Below, in pieces: positions 24,868-36,176 of a DNA stretch of 64,000 bases. The DNA comes from Epiperipatus broadwayi (lineage: Eukaryota > Onychophora > Udeonychophora > Euonychophora > Peripatidae), in contig JAQFVV010000317.1 in the NCBI GenBank assembly GCA_028023455.1, positions 631,501-695,500 of the forward strand. The letters are read 5' to 3'. The notes under the pieces were generated by a model. That model made no database searches. It saw only the letters and a program-made list of their open reading frames with translations, and was not told the DNA's origin. Each line of letters begins with the position of its first letter. The stretch's first letter is position 1. A program made the position numbers and the translations under genes.

Positions 24868-24880
24868 TGATCATGATAAT
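24868..24880. repeat. Right 13-bp target-site duplication of the LINE
   Basis: TGATCATGATAAT, identical to 19,652-19,664, directly abutting the element's 5' end. Confidence 0.85.
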
Positions 24881-27856
24881 ATTTTTAGAGAATATATATA
24901 GAATTACTAATTAACTGGTGCCTTGATACTGTTTGAATAAAAATGATCACAATCTTAGTTAATTATGAAATATGTATATGAAATCATGTGAAATAAAACA
25001 AGCTTTGAGAAAAGTATAAATTAAAAAATATTATGAATTTTTAAGAACTAGACTAAATTTGGAAAGAAAAGGTTAATTTTTTTGGAGTTTAAATTTTAGT
25101 TTTAAACTTTATTTACTCTTTTTTTTTTTTAATCTAAACTCACTCTTACAAAAAATCTCATAGAAAATGTGCTAAATGAAAGAAGATAAAATTCCTGAAA
25201 GCATAACATCAGTATGGAGATTAACCAATATTATATAAATCGGTATTTATTAATTATTACCTATTTCAAACTTAATAAGATTCTGTATTACAAGTAATTA
25301 AAAACTTTCTCTTCCCTGTGATATATAAACTGAACATGTGTAAGTGATTTACCAATTTAAAAATCAGGCTCATATTAGGTTCAAGCCTAATTTTGGGATG
25401 GTTAATAGAAGTTGGTCACCTATGTTTTCAAAACATTTATTGATGGAAGAATGTGTGTCAATTATATAGCACATGTGGGAAAATTAAAATTTGTTTCCAC
25501 AATATTATCTATATACCAATCAGTACAGGGCATAACTATATGACTGGAAGCACTGACCCATTGTGTTAATTAGTTTAATATCAACAAATGATATAATTTT
25601 ATAATCTATATCATAAACTTTTTGCTGGTCATTCCATTACTCAGTAGGTATATTATTATTGTTTCTACTTATTCCTGTCATTGCAAAAATTTATATCTGG
25701 AGATTATTTAAAAAGAAGCTCATCAAATAACCTGTATTTTTTCCCACTTTGAAAACAATCTTCCAAAATTATAATATTCTTATTTGTCTGTTTACTCAAA
25801 TATATATTAATTTGAACATAAAATATTATTAGATAACATTTTCAATTATCTGAATTTAATTTTATGTAATGAAGTTTTTTTTAATGAATTGGAGATTGTT
25901 ATTTTGTACTTATATATCATCGAGAAATGATGGCTTTTCTCCAGGAAGATAACTTTTTTCCTAGGTAACTATCACGAATCTTCTATTACTTTGTCCAATT
26001 TTTAAATTTATATATACATTGTGATTATTTGTAATATATTTAACTTTAAAAATAAAATAGATTAAATAAATATATTTATTTAAGCTCTCTTCACTTTTTT
26101 TTTAATGTAGATGATAAGCATAACATTTGGACGTCTAGATTGCCTTGTATGTGATATATCTAATATATATTTATATATTAATAATAGGTGTAATTATATC
26201 TACGTTTGAGCTATTATTATTTATATTTATATCTAACTGTTATTTCATTTAATATACAGAGGCTATTAAAAATGAGGTGTGATCTTTATCTTCTGATTTT
26301 TGTAGTGATTTTAGAATGGCTTATGGTTGTACAAAACTTGCTCTGTATTATAACAAATCAATAAATTGAAAGGTTATATATGATCCGAACTAAAGTTCAA
26401 GTGGGTTCATTCTTTACTTTTTTTTAAAAAAAATTGACGGGTTTGTGTTATTTTATTCATAGCTAGTTGGTTCAACAGTAGCTTCCATTTAAATTATATT
26501 TATATATTAGAAATTACAGTTAATGTTTTCTTTCATTTTCAGATATACAGTTGCTGGTAATGAAATATAAAAGTGAGTGTTAATTGTATTTCTAAAAATA
26601 GAAAGTCATGGTTTATTAATAAAAAAAAAAGGTAAAAGAATTGAAAATGGAGATTATCACGCTTATGAAAAAGAATTCTGTTGTTATATTTTACCTTTAT
26701 TAAATGTAAAATTTATTTTTAAAACTAAATGAAATCTTTTAATTACTAATATAATAAAGAATGATTATTAATCATTTTTTGATATCAAACTCTTATTACA
26801 GTTAATCATTTAATAGTTAAAATGAGAATATTTAATTTTATATATTAATAATTAAGTGTATATATACACACAGTAGTTTTCTGCATCAATAACATTTAAG
26901 TTCCAAGCCTCATTGTAGATACTAAACTTCATGGATAATAGAAAATCATAAATATTATGTGTTTTAATTCATATATATATATTCAATGCAATAGACCAGG
27001 TTTTTTAATGGTGAATTTATTACAGGAATTAGATAGCATAAATGTTTATCTAATACGACTAAGGAGAATGCAGAACATTGAATCATGATGAATATGGGCA
27101 TTTCTTCTATCCAGAAAATGTTTAACTTGTTTGTTCTGAACACGATAACGATAAAGAGCCTTGGCACTATGCTAGCAATGAAAATTTTATAACAAAAGAT
27201 ACAATGGCATCCCATTAAAATACTAATAAGACAGTATCTATAAATAAAATATTTTAATTAACTCTTGCTTAGCAACTAACACATTTAATATAAGCTATAC
27301 ATGATTTATTACGTTTATATGTTGGAAATGTATATATTTGTATGTGAACTAAAAAATTAAACTTTAGAAAATCAAAGGAATTTTTAATTCTTTTTTTTTT
27401 AAGTGTAGATAAAGGACAACATATATATATGTGTGTGTGTTTATACCCACACTTTTAACGCGCTACGTTTTAAACAACCTATTTTCTAAAAAATGATAAA
27501 AAAGTCAGAAATTACATTTTGATTTCTATTTTTTCTACAGTCCTTTTTTTTTTTTATTAAAAATAATTATTAACTTGCATAAACCTTATTTCATTAAATA
27601 AATGACTCTTTGCTTATATATAATCAAATTATTCCAAATTCACAACTCAAACAGACTAGCCAAAGAAAATAAACTTTAAAGCACAACCAATGGTCTCACT
27701 GCGACAGGCATACTTCTCAAATGTAAAGGACTATAAGATTACAAATTTATATTAAATATTACCCACAATTCCATATACTTCCCACACATTCTTAATATTA
27801 AAAGAAGTTTTAAATAAGTCAATTGCTTCAGAAGCATAAATTTTTAATAATAAAGT
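24881..27856. other. AT-rich non-coding stretch
   Basis: Long AT-rich DNA. An 83-codon minus frame at 26,964-27,215 has no recognisable domain. At 26,262-26,420 a more balanced patch follows ACAGAGGCTATTAAAAATG, loosely like a mariner terminus, but no partner end was found. A segment near 27,456-27,482 is discussed in the findings. Confidence 0.55.
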
Positions 27857-28110
27857 TTCTTTAATTCTTATTTTTATTTCATTTCTTTCAAAGAAGACAA
27901 CCTTAGTCTCATCAAAACTAATAGTGTGTCTGTATCTTTTTCATGGATATATAAATAAGAAATATTTATTTTTAACCCTGCTTTTATGTATCTTTATCCT
28001 TTCATTTCAGTTCTTCTTTATATATCCATGAAAAAATATAGGTCACACTTAGTTTTAATGAGGCTAATGTTGTCTTCTTTGAAAGAAATGAAATAAAAAT
28101 AATTAAAGAA
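27857..28110. repeat. Foldback element / long hairpin (arms ~100 bp, loop ~49 bp)
   Basis: The left arm, 27,857-27,961, is the reverse complement of the right arm, 28,011-28,110, with roughly nine of ten bases matching. Both arms hold the motif CATTTCTTTCAAAGAAGACA, then an ATGGATATATAAA end. Only 49 bp separate the arms, so an RNA copy would fold into a ~100-bp duplex. Likely a MITE-like or foldback element. No target-site duplication could be fixed. Confidence 0.85.
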
Positions 28111-31100
28111 TATTTAAAGATGATAGAAAAATCTTTATCTTTTCAAAATATTATTGATGCAATTAAAAAAAGGTACAGACAATTCTTTGATTTAATAGAA
28201 TTTTGATATTTTCAGAATTATATGTTAGATCAACACATCAAAACAAAAAAGTTTTAAAGTGATCATGGTCAGCTAATGATTGTATTTCTTTAGTAGTTTT
28301 AATCTGCCAAACAATTCTTGTTTTCTTGTCAGTTTTTGAACTTATACATCTCCCCTCATCTTATAATTTACTTTGTACAGCAATAATATATAATCGGTTC
28401 AACAATTTGTACCTATATTTAATTTCTCATGTAGTATTAACTTTTTTTTTATTTTGACTTTTAACTGTAATGTAATTTTGACTTCTAATTATAACTTCTT
28501 TTTTAAGATACCAATGTTTTGAATATGGATGCATTTATTTATTTTTTTATTTTAACTTTTTTTTTTTTTTTGCTTTGACAAATGTAAGTAATAGTTATTC
28601 AAATTTACAAAGTTAATAATACCATTACATAAAATTATTATACTCTCACTTCTTTTATCAATATAAAATTATCATTTGCACGAAATCATACACTTCTGTT
28701 ATACTAGCAATATGTATAAAATATAGTTCAAATATGATTTCATATTTTTTAAACTTGATTAAATTCATGTATAAGTCAAATTAGAATAATATTTGTGCAC
28801 AATTTTTGATATATTCTACTTTTATGTTATTAATGATAATTTTTACTAACATTTATAATTAAACTATTCACTTTCATTCTTTCTCCATTTTCTTTTACTT
28901 TGCTATTTTCAGTCATTTTGGTTAGAATAGGGCTCAGTCAGGGATCTCCTTGAACCATCAGCCACCTCTTTGCACAAACTATAATAATAGAATTGTACTT
29001 TAATATAATTACACTTTCACCTTCTAATTACACATAGCAATTCTGATTTCATCCTTTCCTCTTTTTAATTTTTGTAATTTTTTTATTTGTATTCTTCAGT
29101 TAGAATGGTTAGTCTTTTTTAGGCTTACCTGCTAATAATATGTGTAGATTATTGCATTTTATTTTAGCAAATTTAACTAGCTGCATGTAAGGTATTTGCT
29201 ATTAATAATGATTTTTAAGATATCTGATTTTACTATTTAAAAATTCTAGTATGTTCCGTAATTTTTATTATCGTAGTCATTTTTTTTTTAAAAAAATTAG
29301 CATAGGGCAATATACATATATGTTTACATCTGCTTTTGTGTAAGTATGATTATTATTTTTTATTAGTTATCAAATGTATCTACCAGATACTCCCTTTCTT
29401 TTGTCTACTAGCGGATAAAGCTGCACATACTAAACAGTTATAAAAATAAAAATAGGATTAATACCAATTAGAGATTAAGCAAATTTTTGATTGCTTTTTG
29501 TTTCACTTCACACAAGAGAATGAAAGGAAGGCTGTTTATTTTTAAATTCAGCAGTATTAATTTTGATATTTTCTTATCCAATGTTTTGTCTGATCTATTT
29601 GTCTCTTGTGCATTTTTTTTCTTTCTGTTTTTCACATACTTTAATAACATGATTTAATTCTTGTTTTTATTTTTATCTTAAAAGAAAAAAATTCCAATTC
29701 AGTACAAAAGTTAATCTTTATGCTGTCATAAAGGTATAAAATGTTCAAGTGATTCTCACTGTATAGCTCTTATTGACTTCTTTTTGAGAAAACAGTTTTT
29801 ACAGATTTTTCAGAGATAAAAGAAATCTAATTTTATATTATTTATTGTAATGTCTTGTCATTATTATAAATATGCAGGAGTCATTTCGTGGGTGGGAGTA
29901 TATATGTATTATTTAAGTAGTCAAATATTTTTTTTAAACTGATGTTCAACGATATTTAGACAAGAATATACTCATCTGATTTTTTGTAGCTCCTTTCAAT
30001 AATTCTTGTCTCTTTTAATAAATATAAAAATGAAAAAATTGTTAATTTCGACATTGATCATCAAATTGCTCATAAGTCAAATATATTATAAAATGCATAA
30101 TTTAAAAGCTTTATGATATATTTAGTTTCAAGTATATATAATAGTTAATGGCAAGAAATTAATGTATATGTAATAATTAATATATAAATAAGATAGTATT
30201 TTAAAAATAAATAATCAAACAGAAGTTGAAATTATTTGCATATGGTTTTCACATGAGATTTGGGTAATAATTGCGTTCAGATCTATATCAATCGTGGAAC
30301 AGCAAGAATTGCGCGACAATAAATATATTTGATAATTAACAACACACTATGAAATCATTATACACATACTTATCGGTCAGATTTGTATGTACACTTGACA
30401 AGAGTTGGAGCCTAAGTAAAAGTACACTGAAACCAATCATGCCCGAGATACACAGGTCAGGTGCAATCATGACTTCTGCCGAATTTCATTTAGTCCAATC
30501 CCAGAAACACAATGGAGAGACGAAATCTACAGGGAAATGTGATATTAATTGATTTTAAACTCCTAACATGGGATGAGAGCTCCTCAATTATTGAAATTTT
30601 ATCAATGCAATATTAATGAATGCAACCGACTAGCATGAGAATAAGAGGAGCATGAATTATATATAACGCAACCCTTTAATTGATTTGTATGCATAAAACA
30701 ACACTAGGACAAAGAATTATTAAAATAGTAATTGGTTATGAAATGTTAATAATTTATTAATATAATTAAAAAGGATTGAATACTTAGGTAATAATAAATA
30801 TAAGTTTAATAAATATAAATGATAATTTTATTTACATGTGACATAATATTGATTAGAGACTGGGTTTCACATAAATAGTGGTGATGATTTGTGTATTCTA
30901 TAGATTACATAATTTTACAATGCACTATGGGATATGGATTACAGTGATCGAAGAATACGCAAATAGAAATTGAATACATATAACAATATACTATATGATG
31001 TATACTCAGAACAATGCGGCTTAATATGCTAATGGAAGGAGATATCAATTTTAGAACAGATTTATAATACTAGTGCTATGATACACTAAAATGGGAAATT

Positions 31101-31561
31101 AATGACCTTAAAAAACGTATATATAAAATGGAACCTGATTTATATAAAACCCTATTTGAATTATGGTCGACCATAACAATACAATGAATATGCATTTTAA
31201 AAGATATTACAAACTTTATTCGGTCAACAGTTATATGTTATATCAATCATTTGGAATGAATAAGCATGAACTTGAATATTTAATTAAATAATTGTGACTT
31301 GACAGAATTTATGAAAGGTTGCTTACTAGTGTATTTAAATATTGTTTAAATGAGAGAGCAACTAGTTTAAATAAGCTTTAACTGACTATTCTAACACATA
31401 ATAATACTAGAAGAAAAGGATGATTTACAGAGATCACAGCATTACAACTTATAGATAGATAACAGGGCAATATAAAATATTAATCAAGAGTTTGCAGTGC
31501 TGACTAAAATGATAACATTGGAAATATTAGGTCCACTTGGGATGAGAGGCTTCATCAATTA
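28111..31561. other. Non-coding stretch
   Basis: AT-rich up to about 30,200, then a patch of more balanced composition at 30,240-30,560 with a 67-codon plus frame (30,349-30,552) without recognisable content. The phrase GGGATGAGAG followed by CTCAATTATT near 30,572 recurs in similar form near 31,540, hinting at an old duplication. No element named. Confidence 0.5.
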
Positions 31562-32341
31562 TTAACCCTTAAACCGCTAATTATATTATCGGTTGTATGA
31601 GGTAAAAATCAAATCTTTTAATTGGCCAACTCACAAACTGAAGACAAAGCCTATTGTTAAAACATATTCGCCTATAATATTAAATTCAACTCAGATACGT
31701 TTATAAAAAGTATATTACTAATTTTTCAGGCACGGTTATGAAAGAGAATGAAAGTTCTTTCAAAAATAAATTGCTATTTATTTATTATAAAATATATTCA
31801 AATTCGGCAAATATAAAGCGAATGTCTAAACAAAAAAGTGCTGACGCAAAGCTTTTTTTCAATTTTACGTTCTGGAAAAGTAAAGATTTCTTTTTGCTAA
31901 ATCTTAAATATTTTTACTAAAATCTTCAATATTTTTCGAAAATAATTTTGTTTTTTTTTGTATATTTTTTAAAAAACTAGTTTAATTTCTCAAATTATAT
32001 TTTTTTAATACTTAAATTGCATTCGAAATGAAAATCTCAGCGTTTTTCTTTATTTTCTTTGATCAGGCGGTTTCTTTGTTCTTTCCAGCCAATCAGAATG
32101 TCTATTTCGGCTGAGAGACGGCTGACAGCGAATCACTGACAAGGTTCTTTCTTTGTTTAGTTTAAAATGCGTTTTTTTTTTTTTTTACTTGTAAAATAAT
32201 TCGGAAGAGGGCACCATCTTACAGAACTTTTAAAAACCTAATCAATACCTGTCAAACAAATATTTTAGCATAAGAACTAGCAGAGTTAGAGTGACATCAG
32301 ATGTCGACGAGAAGCCTCGTAAGAGGCAGTTTATGGGTTAA
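31562..32341. mobile_element. Non-autonomous piggyBac-type element (TTAA target)
   Basis: TTAA at 31,562-31,565 and at 32,338-32,341 flank a 772-bp segment. The left end is CCCTTAAACCGC. The right end, read on the minus strand, is CCCATAAACTGC, so 10 of 12 terminal bases match. A TTAA duplication with CCC-starting ends is the hallmark of piggyBac transposons. A subterminal GCCTC-gtaa-GAGGC palindrome lies at 32,314-32,327. The only frame (60 codons at 31,738) has no transposase motif, so the element is non-autonomous. The terminal repeats are short, so this is a moderately firm call. Confidence 0.6.
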
Positions 32342-34710
32342 TGGATGCGAGAGTCTGCCTGCACATGTGATAGGACAGTACATGAAAGAAATGGTTGGTA
32401 GGGAATACCATGGTTTGGATTTTCTGATGTTATCCCATGCATAGCCTAACTATAACCTGACATTGTCCTGGAGTCAGTTCTTCCAAAACCCATTCTGGGA
32501 CAAGCCATGAGAAGAAATGATCTGGAAACTCCAGATTTTAATTTGACAAAGCAAAAATATGAAGCTTAATAATGTTATCAGGAATAAGCAATTCTGATAG
32601 GATTCAGATCCTTAATGACACTGATATGTTAACTAAAGCTTTTATAAACTAATATCTAATGTAATGACATGACAAAATTTAATCCATCCTTAAAGGTACA
32701 CATATGATTTTGAATTGATTAGAATGTCAAAATATAAAAAGGGAAAAAAACATTGTTTCCTTCATTAAACAAATATCAGTATGCTTAACGGGTCAATAAT
32801 TACAGAACATAATTATAATGCTAGATGGTGTGACAAGCAAATGATTGATTATTAAAAGAAAGATAAGGCCATTAAATTTATTTTAAAGAATATTAAAATA
32901 TAATTAAATCAATAGAATATTAAAATATAATTAAATCAATAGTGTTAAACATAGTAAGGCATTGAGATCATAAAATATGACAGCGTATAGTCTGCCATTA
33001 AGCAAATATAACCATTTAAGAATAATATTCAATCGAGCAGATCTTACTTTTGTAAGAAGACTTACATTTAAGTATTTAGATATCCCATAATATTGGAATG
33101 GAGAATCAGAATAAGATATTGAGTCATTATCATATTAAATCATATTCAACAAAAAGACATAATTATAATGAAATAAAGTTTAAGGTAGACGCATTTAACA
33201 TAGTTAAGAAATAGATAAAATGAACCCCAGTATGTACAGTTACAGATTAGAAAATTTATAGATTCATGCATTTATATTTTACAGAGAGAAAGTCATCAAT
33301 TTACTACAATTATTATAATTGGCACTACATCACCAATTATTAGACAGATGCCACATTATGATTAAACAAATTATAATTAAATAAAGAATGGTAAGAGTTC
33401 ATGTTAGCAGCATGAACGGGATTACCTTCTGATGATTCGATGACTTGACGGACATACAGGTTGAAACACATGAAAATAAAATATGAAAAACATGGTTAGC
33501 AATATAAAATTCAGATAAAATAATGGTTGGCATCTTTTGAGAGCTAATTCAGGATTTACTTAAAACAGTTTTTGAGTGGCGATGGCATGATAACATAGTG
33601 GTATGGAGACGATCTAAGAAAGATTGGGGAAGCGAATTTTTCCTCTACTCAGAAGTCATTTTATTAAAATTTTGACTGGTGTGGATTTGTTTAGCATCAC
33701 TTCTTTGAAAAGTAACAGCAGATTAGCCTGAATTGAATTTAGCTGTATTTATATGCCAACAAAACCTTATAGAAACTTCTTTTACATTGCCACTTGAGGC
33801 GACTGGATATGCATTAGCTGTCATGCAGCACTTATCCTTTTTTTAAAGTTATATTTGAAAGATGACAATAAGATAAGTTCTGGAGAATATTGCTCTACTA
33901 TATTTCTAGATTGGAAATAGTTTCAATTGAGATAATTTCCATTAAAATTTAGAATTGCTAAAATTCATTTAATTAACAATGACATTTTAAATTAAACAAG
34001 TTACATTCTTTTATTTCTTAAATTTAAGTTATGTTAATTACTCTCCAGAACCTTCTCAGGTATTGCATCAGATTTACAATAATAATAATACATGAATTAT
34101 AAAATTACATAAATATTAAATATATTTAATAAATGGATAAATATTATTTATAATATTTTTATGTATTTGTAATACCTACACCCACACACATGACTATTTG
34201 AGCTGATGGAAATTTTAAATATTTCCGAATTAAAACCTTAATAGATATTATGTCTCAGTTCAAAATAACCATTGACAATTTACAAAAGGGAGGGTAATCG
34301 TGTGTTTATGTGTACTTACACTCCCTAATGATTAAATGGGTACACAGATGGGTTTAAACCTCTGGTTTAAGATTACTAATATCACCAGACAGTGAAGCAA
34401 AATATGTATGACAGATTTTATCGCTTCAATACATAATGTAGAAGATTCCAGACTTTATAGACTGTCCCCCCTCATTTCAAAATCCATATTTCAACAATTA
34501 TCCATCAGTGTCAAAAATTTCAAATTACCCTCTTTCACTATACATATATTTTGTAAATAGAGAAGTAAAAGATTTTGATTTTCCAATCCCATGCTATTCC
34601 TATATTTATTGGGGTTTTTTTCTTTTCATTTTTTTTTAAGTTGGAATGGCCTTATTCATTTTTAAATGATTGTTTATTATTATTATTAAAATAGATTACT
34701 TCCCATTATA
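32342..34710. other. Non-coding stretch
   Basis: Moderately AT-rich, no coding signal. A 27-bp tandem duplication (AATATTAAAATATAATTAAA start) lies at about 32,887-32,942. Around 32,340-32,540 composition is more balanced, but nothing is recognised. Confidence 0.55.
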
Positions 34711-35185
34711 TATAAATAAACACAAAAACTTAAAAGAGAAGTTATAAATAAATATAATAATAAGCTGAATGTTTTCGAGGATCCATGCCTCATAATCAAC
34801 ACATGTACACTTACAATAGAGCTCAGAAGAACAACAATATATCTTCTGTATTTTTTGGAGCATTCCATGAAATCTGGACACAATTTTACTCCTGCCAATC
34901 CTGTAATTATATGTACTCAATCAAATGATCATAAGAGGAAAATAAAAGAAGCATTCTATATTAATGGAAATATTAATACTATAAGTAGAAAAGACACTTG
35001 CTTTGATATATCAAAGAAATGGTCCATGTAACATGTGCTAATTTAAATATCTTTGTATATATATATATTTTATTATATATTTTTAAGAAAGCTATGATTA
35101 TGAGGCATGGATCCTCGAAAACATTCAGCTTATTATTATATTTATTTATAACTTCTCTTTTAAACTTCACTTTTAAGTTTTTGTG

Positions 35186-35190
<5 letters not shown>
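34711..35190. repeat. Inverted repeat with near-identical arms
   Basis: The left arm, 34,711-34,798, and right arm, 35,093-35,190, are reverse complements at almost full identity, sharing for example GTTTTCGAGGATCCATGCCT. The right arm has an extra ~12-bp internal duplication. The spacer is ~294 bp. Frames read through the arms on both strands simply because the sequence is duplicated. The high arm identity implies a recent inversion-duplication or ongoing gene conversion. Confidence 0.85.

Positions 35191-35272
<82 letters not shown>
35187..35272. repeat. (ATT)n microsatellite, about 28 copies
   Basis: An uninterrupted trinucleotide array directly abutting the right arm of the inverted repeat. 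A short TTATTATTATTATTA tract also lies just left of the left arm (34,674-34,688), so both outer edges of the inverted repeat carry the same simple sequence. The poly-Leu and poly-Asn frames here are artefacts. Confidence 0.95.
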
Positions 35273-35275
<3 letters not shown>

Positions 35276-36176
35276 ATAATAAATAACCACCTTATATGTA
35301 AAAATTCTTGAATTGTTAAAAAAAGAATTAAAAATATATATTTCATATTTAAAATTTATAGTATTGTTTTTTATTTTATATTCTATTTATTATTTGTAGT
35401 ATGTTTACAATTTATGAGTTTGATTTGTTTTTATTTTGTTTTATATTCTGTTCATTACATTTAATATATATTTTTATTGTTGTTTTTTTTTTAATACTGT
35501 ATATCCTTTTATTATAAGATTAAATCAACTATTTTTAAATAATAATTATATATTTGTAAAAATCAATGAAAAGCATTTATTTTGCTTATTAGATTTTTTT
35601 TAGATATAATCAAAATAAATTTTTAAAAATGATTGGAAGGTTGCAAATAAAAATAGACTACTACCATTATTGTTGTTGTTGTTGTTATTTGAGTACAAGT
35701 AAGTTTATTCTTGGATTCATTAAAAAGAAAAATTCTTATTAATTTGGCAATAATTCAATTTAATGACTTGATTCAAAGAAATGTGACATTTTCTATTCAG
35801 CACAATGATAATGTGAATACTGGACTCTGCTATAAATAAATCTATTCAAGTTTGTCTTTATATGCTTCTGATTTTAAATAATTATTTGTAGATGCAGTTT
35901 CATGTAGGGTACCCTTCATGAAAGTTATAATCTTCCTATGCTATATGTCATCTTGAATTGAGCTATTGCAATTTAACCAATAATATCATTAACGAAGTCT
36001 TATCAAATAAGATTATTTTATCACTTCATTTTTAAAAAATTTTGTTGTTGTTCTTGCTGCTGAGTTTTGTAAAAATTATCGCAAGAAAATGAAACGATAA
36101 AATGATTAATAGACTTTAATCACTATGACTTATTTACTTTTAGTACAAAAATAATGTAGCATATATGTATATATAT
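35273..36176. other. AT-rich non-coding stretch
   Basis: AT-rich, with a (TTG)n run near 35,670-35,688. No gene seen. It ends at the start of LTR A. Confidence 0.6.

Noticed and set aside
34979-35290. 103-codon minus frame with a long poly-Asn run, and the plus poly-Leu frame at 35,019-35,276
   Set aside because: Both are translations of the (ATT)n microsatellite plus one arm of the inverted repeat. There is no evidence of a gene.
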